Shown: one piece after another, positions 16,245 to 25,565 of the stretch
Position numbering within the stretch: the stretch's first letter is position 1
Layout: each line of letters opens with the position of its first letter
From: Streptomyces collinus Tu 365
GTDB taxonomy: Bacteria; Actinomycetota; Actinomycetes; Streptomycetales; Streptomycetaceae
Length of the DNA: 64,000 nucleotides
Reading direction: 5' to 3'
Assembly: GCF_000444875.1 (NCBI RefSeq)
Contig: NC_021985.1
Location: 5,662,170 to 5,726,169 of the forward strand
Made by a program: the position numbers and the translations under genes
Notes under the pieces: generated by a model
The model's database searches: none
What the model was told of the DNA's origin: nothing
What the model saw: the letters and a program-made list of their open reading frames with translations, nothing else

Positions 16245-16577
16245 ATGCCGAAACTGCCGCACATCGTCCACATCACCGAGCGCTCCCTGTGGGAGGCCGC
16301 GCGCGAGGCCGGTACCTACGAGGTGTCCACCCGCGGCCGCACCCTCCAGGAGGAGGGCTTCATCCACTTCTCCACCCGCGAGCAACTCCCGCGCATCGCC
16401 GCCCTCCTGTACGGCGACTACGAGGGGCCGGACGAACTCGTCGTGCTGGTCGTGGACCCCGCGCTGCTCGGCGTGCCGGTGCGGTACGACGCCATGCCGC
16501 CGCACGGCGAGGAGTTCCCGCACGTGTACGGTCCGGTGCGGGTCGACGCCGTCGTGGACGTCGAGCCCTGGGGCTGA
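16245..16577 (+). CDS. DUF952 family protein
   Basis: The 110-residue protein starts MPKLPHIVHITERSLWEAAR and matches DUF952: the segment EEGFIHFSTREQLPRIA is followed by LVVLVVDPALLGVPVRYDAM and EEFPHVYGPV. The family is related to glutathione-S-transferase/ADP-ribosyltransferase-like small folds of unproven function. Complete length, no signal peptide. Confidence 0.85.
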   Translation: MPKLPHIVHITERSLWEAAREAGTYEVSTRGRTLQEEGFIHFSTREQLPRIAALLYGDYEGPDELVVLVVDPALLGVPVRYDAMPPHGEEFPHVYGPVRVDAVVDVEPWG

Positions 16578-16599
16578 CCGGGCCGGCCGGGCGGCGTGT

Positions 16600-17337
16600 T
16601 CACGCCGTGGGCAGCCCGCCGGTCCCCGGATCCCGGCCGGTCAGGCAGTAGACGCCGCCGGCCGGGTCGCGCATCACCGTCCAGTGCGGGCCCCGGCCGA
16701 CGACCGTGGCGCCCAGCCGCTCGTGCCGGGCCCGGGTCGCCCCGATGTCGGCGCAGGCGAGGTCAGGATGGGCGGAGGGCGCACGCTCGTCGTCGAGCCG
16801 CTGCAGCAGGATCCGGACCGGCAGGCCCGCCGGCGGCCTCAGCACACGGAACTCGGGCCGGGAGGCGGCCGGCGACTCCCAGCCGGTCAGCGCCGCCCAG
16901 AAGGCGGTCTCCGCGTCGTACACGGAGGGCGGGACGTCCAGGCACACCTGGTCCAGGCGGCTGCCCTCGACCACGGGCGGCCGGACCGCCTCGCCCCGCC
17001 AGGCCCCCACGCAGAACGGCTGCCCGCCCGGCGAGCGGAGCACGGCCCAGTCGCCGTGGTCGGCGGCCGTCGCCGCGCCGAGTCCGGTGGCCATGGCCAG
17101 GAACGCCCGTACGTCCTCGACGGAGAAGTCGAGATGGGCCCCGCCCGCGCCGTCGAGGACCCCCTGAAGCTTCAGGCAGGGGTCGGCGCCGTCCGACAGC
17201 AGTGTCACGAACTCCTGGTGCTCGCCCCGGAATCCGGAGAGCCGGGCGCCCGTGACGGCCGTCCAGAAAGCGTGGGCCTCGGCGAACCGGCCGAGCGGCC
17301 GGTCGACGAAGGCGTAGGTCCAGCGGATCGTGTTCAT
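16600..17337 (-). CDS. Two-domain VOC (glyoxalase-like) protein
   Basis: This 245-residue protein is made of two vicinal-oxygen-chelate repeats. The first begins TIRWTYAFVDRPLGRFAEAH with LQGVLDGAGGAHLDFSVED. The second begins SRLDQVCLDVPPSVYDAETA and ends HWTVMRDPAGGVYCLTGRDP. Such proteins include glyoxalases, extradiol dioxygenases and drug-binding resistance proteins; no specific activity can be assigned. It precedes another VOC gene on the same strand with 56 bp between. Confidence 0.82.
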   Translation of the reverse strand: MNTIRWTYAFVDRPLGRFAEAHAFWTAVTGARLSGFRGEHQEFVTLLSDGADPCLKLQGVLDGAGGAHLDFSVEDVRAFLAMATGLGAATAADHGDWAVLRSPGGQPFCVGAWRGEAVRPPVVEGSRLDQVCLDVPPSVYDAETAFWAALTGWESPAASRPEFRVLRPPAGLPVRILLQRLDDERAPSAHPDLACADIGATRARHERLGATVVGRGPHWTVMRDPAGGVYCLTGRDPGTGGLPTA

Positions 17338-17393
17338 GACCGGATGGTAGGCAGCCGCCCACGCCCCCGGGCGGGCAAATGATCAGCGGTAGG

Positions 17394-17822
17394 TCAGGCC
17401 GCCGGTCGCTCCGCGGGGCGCTGGAGGAAGCGCAGCATGTTGCCGGCCGGGTCCCGGAAGGCGCAGTCACGCACCCCGTACGGCTGGTCCGTCGGCGCCT
17501 GGAGCACATCACCGCCGGCCTCACGGACCCGTTCGTACAGCGCGTCGCAGTCGGTGGTGGTGAAGATGACCCCGCGCAGCAGGCCCTTGGCGAGCAGCTC
17601 GGCGATCGCCTGCTTGTCGGCGGCGGAGATGTCCGGGCTCGCGCCCGGCGGCTCCAGCACGATCTCCACGTCCGGCTGCAGCGGCGAGCCCACGGTGACC
17701 CACCGCATGCCCTCGAAGCCCACGTCGTTGCGGACCTCCATGCCGAGCACCTCGCAGTAGAAGTGGAGCGCCTTGTCGTGGTCGTCCACGGCGATGAAGC
17801 ACTGCTTCAGTTTCAGATCCAT
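17394..17822 (-). CDS. Single-domain VOC family protein
   Basis: The 142-residue protein starts MDLKLKQCFIAVDDHDKALH and contains WVTVGSPLQPDVEIVLEPPG and DCAFRDPAGNMLRFLQ, the usual beginning and end of the VOC betaalphabetabetabeta repeats. It is encoded 53 bp downstream of an AraC-type regulator on the same strand, a common pair in actinobacteria, so the two are probably one operon. Confidence 0.85.
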   Translation of the reverse strand: MDLKLKQCFIAVDDHDKALHFYCEVLGMEVRNDVGFEGMRWVTVGSPLQPDVEIVLEPPGASPDISAADKQAIAELLAKGLLRGVIFTTTDCDALYERVREAGGDVLQAPTDQPYGVRDCAFRDPAGNMLRFLQRPAERPAA

Positions 17823-17875
17823 GGCCTCACGCTAGGCCGGGCCGGGCCGGCGTGCCCTCCCGATGCCCGGTCCGG

Positions 17876-18274
17876 TCAGTACGGGCGGCGGCGGGGGCGG
17901 GTGAGGGAACGGGCCACGCAGGACGGGATCACCGCGCTCTCCTCGTGCGAGCCGGCCCGGTAGGCGCTCGGAGTCTGGCCGACCAGCTCGGTGAACCGGG
18001 AGCTGAACGAGCCGAGCGAGGTGCAGCCGACGGCGAAGCACACCTCGGTGACGGAGAGCTCGCCGCCGCGCAGCAGCGCCTTGGCGCGCTCGACCCGGCG
18101 GGTCATCAGATAGCTGTACGGCGTCTCGCCGTACGCCTTGCGGAAGCTGCGCTGGAAGTGGCCCGGTGACATGTGGGCGCCGCGGGCCAGCTCGGCCATG
18201 TCGAGCGGCTCGGCGTACTCGCGGTCCATGCGGTCGCGCACCCGGCGCAGCCGTACCAGGTCCTCCAGGGTCAT
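17876..18274 (-). CDS. AraC-family regulator, DNA-binding domain only
   Basis: This 132-residue protein starts MTLEDLVRLRRVRDRMDREY and consists of the two AraC helix-turn-helix motifs: MAELARGAHMSPGHFQRSFR and VCFAVGCTSLGSFSSRFTEL. No sensor domain is attached; the basic tail (SLTRPRRRPY) is short. It probably controls itself and the VOC gene behind it. Confidence 0.88.
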   Translation of the reverse strand: MTLEDLVRLRRVRDRMDREYAEPLDMAELARGAHMSPGHFQRSFRKAYGETPYSYLMTRRVERAKALLRGGELSVTEVCFAVGCTSLGSFSSRFTELVGQTPSAYRAGSHEESAVIPSCVARSLTRPRRRPY

Positions 18275-18320
18275 GCCCCTCAGCCTGTCACGTCCGGCGG
18301 CCGGACGGAGGGGGTCCGCT

Positions 18321-18390
18321 CACGCCAAGGGCCGCGCACGTCAAGGGGCCCGCGCACGTCAAGGGGCCCGCGCACGCCACGGGGGCCCGG
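18321..18390. repeat. 18-bp tandem repeats behind sodN
   Basis: CACGTCAAGGGGCCCGCG occurs twice exactly (18337-18354, 18355-18372), with variant copies before (CACGCCAAGG, 18321) and after (CACGCCACGGGGGCCCGG, 18373). The last copy forms part of the sodN terminator stem. Confidence 0.8.
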
Positions 18391-18414
18391 CCGGATGTCC
18401 GGCCGGGCCCCCGT
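18379..18414. terminator. Perfect 17-bp-stem terminator of sodN
   Basis: ACGGGGGCCCGGCCGGA pairs exactly with its complement across a TG loop (18396-18397). It lies 16 bp beyond the sodN stop. Being fully symmetric, it may also block transcription coming from the other side. Confidence 0.8.
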
Positions 18415-18429
18415 CGGGGAGAAGCGCCG

Positions 18430-18825
18430 TCAGGCCTTCTTCGTCTCCCAGAAGATCTTGTCGATCTGGGCGATGTAGTCCAGAGCCTTCTGGCCCGTCG
18501 CCGGGTCCGTGGACGCCTTGGCGGCCGAGAGGGCCTTCAGGGTGTCGTTGACCAGCTGGTGCAGCTCCGGGTACTTCTCGAAGTGCGGGGGCTTGAAGTA
18601 GTCGCTCCAGAGCACGGAGACGTGGTGCTTCGCCAGCTCGGCGCGCTGCTCCTTGATGACGGTGGCACGCGCCTGGAAGTGCGGGTCGTCGTTGCCGGCC
18701 ATCTTCTCCTGGACAGCCTTGACCGACTCCGCCTCGATGCGGGCCTGGGCCGGGTCGTACACACCGCAGGGCAGGTCGCAGTGCGCGCTGACCTTGACCG
18801 TGGGGGCAAACAGGCGGGAAAGCAT
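18430..18825 (-). CDS. sodN: Nickel-containing superoxide dismutase precursor
   Basis: The 131-residue precursor has a 14-residue propeptide (MLSRLFAPTVKVSA), then the mature Ni-hook HCDLPCGVYDP, whose His1, Cys2 and Cys6 bind nickel. The protein removes superoxide in the cytoplasm and is active as a hexamer after cleavage. The divergent gene sodX encodes the processing protease. A good AAGGAA site precedes the ATG. In S. coelicolor, nickel controls sodN through s-sodF, an RNA from the sodF 3' end that pairs with the sodN ribosome site; sodF is not in this window. Confidence 0.97.
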   Translation of the reverse strand: MLSRLFAPTVKVSAHCDLPCGVYDPAQARIEAESVKAVQEKMAGNDDPHFQARATVIKEQRAELAKHHVSVLWSDYFKPPHFEKYPELHQLVNDTLKALSAAKASTDPATGQKALDYIAQIDKIFWETKKA

Positions 18826-18970
18826 GGAGCATTCCTTCCTCGTGATCGTCTTCTCAGGTGCGACATTACTCCCTGGGAGACATGTTTTCCTGAGTGCCCC
18901 CTAGGGCTTAGGACAAAAGTCCAGGGTCAGACTGAGACTGGTGGAGGAACGGACCGGGGAGGTGCCGGTG

Positions 18971-19405
18971 ATGCCGGAGCTGTCGCAGGAGACCGAGCGG
19001 GGGAGGGCCGGGGCGCCGTTCGGGCTGGCCGAGGTGACCGGACCGTCCATGGTGCCCACGCTGCACCACGGGGACCGGCTGCTGCTGCAGTACGGGGCGG
19101 CGATCAGGCCGGGGGACGTGGTCGTCCTGCGTCATCCCTTCCAGCAGGACCTGCTGGTCGTCAAACGCGCCGTGGAGCGGCGCGAGGGCGGCTGGTGGGT
19201 GCTCGGGGACAATCCGTACGCGGGCGGGGACAGCACGGACTACGGGGTGGTGCCCGAGGAACTGATCCTCGGCCGGGCGTGGCTGCGCTACCGGCCGCTC
19301 AAGGACGGTCAGCGCTCGCCGCTCGCGCTGGCCCGCTGGGTGCTCGGCGCTGCCAGGCCGCTGCTGCCCGACCGGTCGGCCTCCAGGCGCTTGCGGGCCC
19401 GGTAG
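18971..19405 (+). CDS. sodX: Nickel-SOD maturation protease SodX
   Basis: This is an S26 signal-peptidase-like protease that removes the SodN propeptide. The catalytic Ser lies in EVTGPSMVPTLHHGDRLLL and the Lys in QDLLVVKRAVERR; GGWWVLGDNPYAGGDSTDYG is the S26 C-terminal box. ATG 18971 follows GGGGAGG and gives 144 residues, the usual size; GTG 18941 would add ten. The gene is divergent from sodN and its last 97 bp overlap the convergent CGNR gene. Confidence 0.92.
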   Translation: MPELSQETERGRAGAPFGLAEVTGPSMVPTLHHGDRLLLQYGAAIRPGDVVVLRHPFQQDLLVVKRAVERREGGWWVLGDNPYAGGDSTDYGVVPEELILGRAWLRYRPLKDGQRSPLALARWVLGAARPLLPDRSASRRLRAR

Positions 19406-19938
19406 GCGGCCACGTTGGCGCGGGTCGCACAGCGGTCCGAGCAGTAGCGCCGGGAGCGGTTGGTGGACGTGTCGAGGTAGGCGTTGCGGCAGGGCGCGGC
19501 CTGGCACAGGCCGAGCCGGTCTACGCCGTACTCGGTCAGGTGGAACGCGAGGCCCATCGCCGCGATGGCCGCGTAGCCGGCGGTGGCGTTGGACGGGTGG
19601 TCGGCCAGGTGCATGTGCCACAGCGGGCGGCCGTCCTCGTCCCGGTGGTCGTGGCCGGAGATCTGCGGGCTCACCGGGAACTCCAGCAGCAGGGAGTTCA
19701 GCAGGTCCACGGCGAGGGTTTCGTCGCCCTGGTCGGCCGCCTCGAAGACGCCCCGCAGGCGGCCGCGCACCGAGCGGAAGCGGGTGACGTCGGCGTCGGT
19801 GGCGCGGCGGGCCGCCGACGCGTTGCCGCCGAACAGGTCGCGGACGGCCTCGACCGAGGTCAGGGAATCCTTGCCGCGGACCGGTTCCTCGCTGTTGACG
19901 AGCCGTACGGCGTAATCCGAGTAATAGGCCAGTTCCAC
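19309..19938 (-). CDS. CGNR zinc finger protein (ABATE domain)
   Basis: The 209-residue protein starts MELAYYSDYAVRLVNSEEPV. Its N-terminal ~140 residues form an ABATE stress-response domain, and the C-terminal zinc finger reads CQAAPCRNAYLDTSTNRSRR followed by YCSDRCATRANVAAY, with four cysteines. Such proteins are probable transcription regulators. Its last 97 bp lie opposite the end of sodX; both frames carry recognised residues there, sodX up to its conserved tail and this gene in a low-conservation Ser/Ala tail. Confidence 0.88.
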   Translation of the reverse strand: MELAYYSDYAVRLVNSEEPVRGKDSLTSVEAVRDLFGGNASAARRATDADVTRFRSVRGRLRGVFEAADQGDETLAVDLLNSLLLEFPVSPQISGHDHRDEDGRPLWHMHLADHPSNATAGYAAIAAMGLAFHLTEYGVDRLGLCQAAPCRNAYLDTSTNRSRRYCSDRCATRANVAAYRARKRLEADRSGSSGLAAPSTQRASASGER

Positions 19939-20038
19939 TTGTAGTCCTTACGAGGGCGCTCTATGGTCGTGTCTGCGGTCGGGTAACAGCCGGTCGTGCT
20001 TCCAGGGTATTACGCGGACGTGAGGAGACGGGGCTTCC

Positions 20039-20797
20039 ATGACGACCGGTACCGGGACGGACTGGGCCGCCTGGCAGGAGAGCTGGGACCGGCAGCAGGA
20101 GTGGTACATGCCGGACCGCGAGGAGCGGTTCCGGATCATGCTCGACATGGTCGAGGCGCTCGTGGGCACCGCCCCGCGCGTGCTCGACCTGGCCTGCGGC
20201 ACCGGCAGCATCACCGCCCGGCTGCTGGCCCGGTTCCCCGCGGCCACCAGCACCGGGGTGGACCTCGACCCCGCGCTGCTCGCCATCGCGCGCGGCACCT
20301 TCGAGGGCGACGACCGGGTCTCCTTCGTCACCGCCGACCTCAAGGACCCCGACTGGCCGGCGCTGCTGCCGTACGACTCCTACGACGCGGTCCTGACCGC
20401 CACGGCCCTGCACTGGCTGCACAGCGAACCCCTCGCGGCCCTCTACGGTCGGGTCGCGGGGCTGGTCCGCGACGGCGGTGTCTTCATGAACGCGGACCAC
20501 ATGATCGACGAGAGCACGCCGCGGATCAACGCGGCGGAGCGGGCGCTGCGACATGCCCGTATGGATCAGGCCAAACGGGACGGGGCCCTGGACTGGGCCG
20601 AGTGGTGGCAGCTCGCGCAGGCGGACCCCGTCCTGGCCGGGCCCACCGCCCGCCGCTTCGAGATCTACGGCGAGCACGCCGACGGGGACATGCCCTCCGC
20701 GAGGTGGCACGCCCGGGTGCTGCGCGAGCGGGGGTTCGCCGAGGCCCGGCCGGTGTGGTGCTCACCGTCGGACACGTTGCTGCTCGCGCTCAAGTAG
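20039..20797 (+). CDS. Class I SAM-dependent methyltransferase
   Basis: The 252-residue enzyme starts MTTGTGTDWAAWQESWDRQQ. Motif I is VLDLACGTGSIT, the acidic end of strand 2 is TGVDLDP, and YDAVLTATALHWL is the motif IV region as in trans-aconitate-type methyltransferases. The acceptor is unknown. A 42-bp perfect palindrome 3 bp behind the stop ends its transcript. Confidence 0.88.
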   Translation: MTTGTGTDWAAWQESWDRQQEWYMPDREERFRIMLDMVEALVGTAPRVLDLACGTGSITARLLARFPAATSTGVDLDPALLAIARGTFEGDDRVSFVTADLKDPDWPALLPYDSYDAVLTATALHWLHSEPLAALYGRVAGLVRDGGVFMNADHMIDESTPRINAAERALRHARMDQAKRDGALDWAEWWQLAQADPVLAGPTARRFEIYGEHADGDMPSARWHARVLRERGFAEARPVWCSPSDTLLLALK

Positions 20798-20800
20798 CAC

Positions 20801-20842
20801 GCGAGAGGGGCGGTACGAGGATCCTCGTACCGCCCCTCTCGC
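20801..20842. terminator. Perfect 42-bp palindrome, bidirectional terminator
   Basis: GCGAGAGGGGCGGTACGAGG plus one A is followed at once by its exact complement, giving 21 pairs with no mismatch. It lies between the methyltransferase stop (20797) and the ABC transporter stop (20850), so it can end transcripts from both sides. Confidence 0.85.
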
Positions 20843-20849
20843 AGGGGTC

Positions 20850-21649
<800 letters not shown>

Positions 21650-21653
<4 letters not shown>

Positions 21654-22582
21654 GCCGTGACCTTCCTGCTCGAGAAGGTCGTGAGGTGCGCCCTGACCTT
21701 CTGCCACGGGGTGGGCGGCAGGCTGCGGCTGGAGCCACGTGCGTAGTACCGCTCGATGTAGTACTGGCCGACGCTGAGGATCGACGTCATGATCAGGTAC
21801 CAGGCCGCGGCCAGGAAGTACATCTCCACCGGGGCGCCCGAGTTCTGCCCGATGTCCTGGGCGTAACGGAACAGCTCCGGGTACTGGACGGCCGCCACGA
21901 GCGAGGTCGTCTTCAGCATGTTGATCACTTCGTTGCCGGTCGGCGGCACGATCACCCGCATGGCCTGCGGGATGACGATGCGGCGCAGCGTCTTGCCGTG
22001 GCTCATGCCCAGCGCGTGGGCCGCCTCGGTCTGGCCCTCGTCCACCGCGAGCAGACCGGCCCGGCAGATCTCGGCCATGTACGCGGCCTCGTTCAGGCCC
22101 AGGCCGAGCAGTGCCGTCAGCAGCGGCGTCATGAAGTCGGACCAGTAGTCCTTGTAGATCGGACCCAGGTTGATGTACTCGAAGACGAGGCCCAGGTTGA
22201 ACCACAGGAACAGCTGCACCAGGACCGGGGTGCCGCGGAAGAACCAGATGTAGAACCACGCGATCGACGAGGTCACCGGGTTCTTCGACAGGCGCATCAC
22301 GGCGAGGCCGACGCCGCCGAGGATGCCGATCACCATCGACAGGACCGTCAACAGGAGGGTCTTGCCGACACCGGTCAGGATCCGGTCGTCGAAGAAGTAG
22401 TCCGGGACCGCGTGCCAGTTGATCTTGCCCTGGCCGAACGCGTAGACGATCGCCACGAGGATCGCGATCGCGATGACGGCGGTGACGTACCGCCCGTAGT
22501 GGCGGACCGGGATGGCCTTGATGGCCTCCGGGCCGGCCGGCGGGGCGGCCGCCGGTTCCGCCGTCTTCTTCATGTCAGTCAC
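21650..22582 (-). CDS. Polar amino acid ABC importer, permease
   Basis: This 310-residue membrane protein has five to six helices (YVTAVIAIAILVAIVYAF, LLLTVLSMVIGILGGVGLAV and others) and the EAA loop EAAHALGMSHGKTLRRIVIP that docks the ATPase. The family is HisMQ/GlnP. Only one permease gene is present, so the channel is probably a homodimer. The N-terminal ~35 residues are Ala/Pro-rich. GTG 22582 or ATG 22573 is the start. Confidence 0.92.
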
Positions 22583-22619
22583 GGGTGTTGCCTTCCAGTG
22601 GCCGCTCGGGATCCGCGGG

Positions 22620-23576
22620 TCACTTGCCGCCGTTGACGGCGGACTCCTTGACGGCGCCGTCCTCGGCGCCCCACTTCTCGAGGATCTTCTGGTAGTCGCC
22701 GTTCTTGATGATGGCGTTCATGGCCGCCTGGAGGGCGTCGCGCAGCTGCGTGTCGTTCTTGGCCACGGCGATGCCGTACGGAGCCGCCTCGACCTGGTCG
22801 CCGACGACCTGGAAGTCCTTGCCGCCACCGGAGGTCTTCACCGCGTACGCGGCGACCGGGAAGTCGGAGGAGGCCGCGTCCACGCCGCCCGAGCGCAGAC
22901 GGGTCTGGGACTGCTGGTCGTCGTCGAACGGCTCGATGGTGAGCTTCTTGCCCCCGGGACACTTCTTGGCCTCCTGCTTGGCCAGGTCCTCGGAGACGGT
23001 GCCGCGCTCGACGGCGAGCTTCTTGCCGCACAGGTCCGACCAGGACGTGATGCCCTTGGTGTCGCCCTTGCGCGTGTAGATGGAGACACCGGCGGTCAGG
23101 TAGTCGACGAAGTCGACGCCCTCGCCGACCTTCTTGCCGGTGTCCGGGTCGACGCCCTCCTGGCGGTTCTTGTTGTCCGTCATCGCCGACATCGCGATGT
23201 CGTAGCGGCCGGAGCGCAGACCGGTGAGCAGGGCGTCGAAGGTGCCGTTCTCGAACGTGAGCTTCACGCCGAGCTGCTTGCCCATCGCGGCGGCCAGGTC
23301 GGGGTCGAGACCGACGACCTTGCCGGAGGAGTCCTTGAACTCCACCGGGGCGTACGCGATGTCCGAGCCGACCTTGATCTCGCCCTTGTCGCGGATCTCC
23401 TTGGGGAGCTTGCCGGCCAGCGGTGCGGTGCCGGTGGACGCACTGCCGGAGTCGTTGTTCTTGTTCTTGGTCTGGTCACCGCAACCGGTGAGCAGCAGGG
23501 CTCCGGCGACCGCGATCGCACCGACCGCGGCCAGACGGGAGTGCGCGGTCCTACGACGGGTGGAGCTTGCGGTCAT
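22620..23576 (-). CDS. Amino acid-binding lipoprotein of ABC importer
   Basis: The 318-residue precursor has a lipoprotein signal (SRLAAVGAIAVAGALLLTGC; lipobox LLTGC), then a Ser/Asn-rich linker and a type 2 periplasmic-binding fold (IKVGSDIAYAPVEFKDSSGK, GTFDALLTGLRSGRYDIAMS, VERGTVSEDLAKQEAKKC). It would bind a polar amino acid outside the cell and pass it to the permease; specificity is unknown. ATG 23576 has a good GGAGG site; the frame stays open further up. It is the first gene of a three-gene operon with 37 bp to the permease. Confidence 0.92.
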   Translation of the reverse strand: MTASSTRRRTAHSRLAAVGAIAVAGALLLTGCGDQTKNKNNDSGSASTGTAPLAGKLPKEIRDKGEIKVGSDIAYAPVEFKDSSGKVVGLDPDLAAAMGKQLGVKLTFENGTFDALLTGLRSGRYDIAMSAMTDNKNRQEGVDPDTGKKVGEGVDFVDYLTAGVSIYTRKGDTKGITSWSDLCGKKLAVERGTVSEDLAKQEAKKCPGGKKLTIEPFDDDQQSQTRLRSGGVDAASSDFPVAAYAVKTSGGGKDFQVVGDQVEAAPYGIAVAKNDTQLRDALQAAMNAIIKNGDYQKILEKWGAEDGAVKESAVNGGK

Positions 23577-24144
23577 CGTGGTTCCTCCGGCGAATGGGAG
23601 AGGTGCCGATGGGTCGACGGAAACACACACCATCGGGTGTCGCGACCTCGTGGGTTTACGGCATCTTGCCATTCGGACTACGCCATTCGAGGGCGTCGCT
23701 ATGTCAAAATCGGATAACGGGTGACCCCCGAACCCGATCAGGTCCTGTTACGACGGGCCATCAGACCCGCAGATCTGCGGAAATCCATCAGCGAAGCCGG
23801 AAAACCTTCGGGCCATCTCACGATGTGGTCCCTGGTGTGGCGTTGTCGACCGCCCTCGTAGTTACCGACCGGTCACGACGGCGGTGTGCCCGCGTCAGCC
23901 GCGTGTCACCGGGGTGTGGCGTTCTGGTCAGTGATGTGACCTTGCACCTAATGGACTCGTCGTGACCGCCGTCCGTCCGGTAAGAAGGTTCTTTACACCC
24001 CTCATCCGGGGCTCAGGGCGCGTGTGCGGCGCGCCCGTCGCTTCGGTCCGTACGTATCAGCTACCGGGACCGACGCGGTGCCCGCCCACCCCTCACCAGG
24101 AGTGGTCGACCCTCAAACCATGCATACCTAAGGGGTACAACAAA
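23577..24144. other. Gene-free divergent region between binding protein and malic enzyme
   Basis: The region is 568 bp and carries the promoters of two divergent transcripts. A perfect 14-bp palindrome CCGCAGATCTGCGG lies at 23767-23780. The similar blocks GGTGTGGCGTTGTC and GGTGTGGCGTTCTG occur near 23836 and 23913. I see no gene or structured RNA. The upstream open frame of malic enzyme is not supported as coding. Confidence 0.5.
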
Positions 24145-25365
24145 GTGGCAGCGGAGATCGTCAATCCTCGCAGCGACAGCGGCACGGATCAGGACGGGGC
24201 CGAGCCCCTCGATTCCTTCGATCCGGCGTTCGCGCTGCACCGTGGCGGCAAGATGGCTGTGCAGGCCACCGTGCCGATCCGCGACAAGGACGACCTTTCC
24301 CTCGCGTACACGCCCGGCGTCGCTCGCGTGTGCACCGCGATCGCGGAACAGCCGGAGCTTGTCAACGACTACACATGGAAGTCCTCCGTGGTCGCCGTCG
24401 TGACCGACGGCACGGCCGTGCTCGGACTCGGGGACATCGGTCCCCAGGCCTCCCTCCCCGTGATGGAGGGCAAGGCGATCCTCTTCAAGCAGTTCGGCGG
24501 CGTGGACGCGGTGCCGATCGCGCTCGACTGCACGGACGTCGACGACATCGTCGAGACCGTGGTCCGGCTCGCTCCCTCGTTCGGCGGAGTGAACCTGGAG
24601 GACATCTCGGCGCCCCGGTGCTTCGAGATCGAGCGCCGGCTGCAGGAGCGCCTCGACATCCCGGTCTTCCACGACGACCAGCACGGGACGGCGGTCGTGA
24701 CGCTGGCGGCGCTGCGCAACGCGGCGCGGCTGAGCGGACGGGAGATCGGCCAGCTCCGGGCCGTCATCTCGGGCGCCGGCGCGGCCGGTGTGGCCATCGC
24801 CAAGATGCTGGTCGAGGCCGGCATCGGCGACGTGGCCGTGGCGGACCGCAAGGGCGTCGTCTCGGCCGACCGCCAGGACCTGACGCCGGTCAAGCGCGAG
24901 CTCGCCGGCTTCACCAACAAGGCGGGCGTCACCGGTTCGCTGGAGGACGCCCTCGCGGGCGCCGACGTCTTCATCGGCGTCTCCGGCGGTACGGTCGCCG
25001 AGTCCGCGGTCGCCTCCATGGCGAAGGGCGCCTTCGTGTTCGCGATGGCCAACCCGAACCCGGAGGTGCACCCGGAGGTGGCGCACCGGTACGCGGCGGT
25101 CGTCGCGACCGGGCGTTCGGACTTCCCGAACCAGATCAACAACGTCCTCGCCTTCCCCGGCATCTTCGCCGGCGCGCTGCAGGTGCGGGCCACCCGCATC
25201 ACCGAGGGCATGAAGATCGCCGCCGCCGAGGCGCTGGCGTCCGTCGTGGGCGACGACCTCGCCGCCGACTACGTCATCCCCTCGCCGTTCGACGAGCGGG
25301 TCGCTCCCGCGGTGACCGCGGCCGTGGCGGCTGCCGCCCGCGCCGAGGGGGTCGCCCGCCGCTGA
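24145..25365 (+). CDS. NAD(P)-dependent malic enzyme
   Basis: This 406-residue enzyme decarboxylates malate to pyruvate with NADP or NAD. It has PF00390-type features (LSLAYTPGVARVC, VVTDGTAVLGLGDIG, Lys in MEGKAILFKQFGG), metal-binding DDQHGTAVV and the Rossmann motif ISGAGAAGVAIAKML. It matches S. coelicolor SCO5261, reported NADP-dependent, which would supply NADPH for lipid and polyketide synthesis. The start GTG 24145 follows AAGGGG; the open frame upstream adds 60 residues with no conservation I know. Confidence 0.93.
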   Translation: MAAEIVNPRSDSGTDQDGAEPLDSFDPAFALHRGGKMAVQATVPIRDKDDLSLAYTPGVARVCTAIAEQPELVNDYTWKSSVVAVVTDGTAVLGLGDIGPQASLPVMEGKAILFKQFGGVDAVPIALDCTDVDDIVETVVRLAPSFGGVNLEDISAPRCFEIERRLQERLDIPVFHDDQHGTAVVTLAALRNAARLSGREIGQLRAVISGAGAAGVAIAKMLVEAGIGDVAVADRKGVVSADRQDLTPVKRELAGFTNKAGVTGSLEDALAGADVFIGVSGGTVAESAVASMAKGAFVFAMANPNPEVHPEVAHRYAAVVATGRSDFPNQINNVLAFPGIFAGALQVRATRITEGMKIAAAEALASVVGDDLAADYVIPSPFDERVAPAVTAAVAAAARAEGVARR

Positions 25366-25386
25366 CGCGGCGCGTCGCCGGTATCG

Positions 25387-25426
25387 CGCGAACGGCCCCG
25401 TCCCCCCGCGGACGGGGCCGTTCGCG
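25387..25426. terminator. Terminator behind malic enzyme
   Basis: CGCGAACGGCCCCGTCC pairs with its exact complement (17 bp) around a 6-base C-rich loop, starting about 20 bp after the malic enzyme stop. Confidence 0.82.
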
Positions 25427-25565
25427 TGTCCCGCCCCGTGTCCGCTTCCCGGTTCGCGTCCCTCCGTCGGGTGCACTGCGCCGCACGGGTGCCGTCACGC
25501 AAGAGGGCATGTGTCACAGCCCCCTGCGGTTTCGTCCGCTGCACGGCGCACCTATCGTCGAGCCC

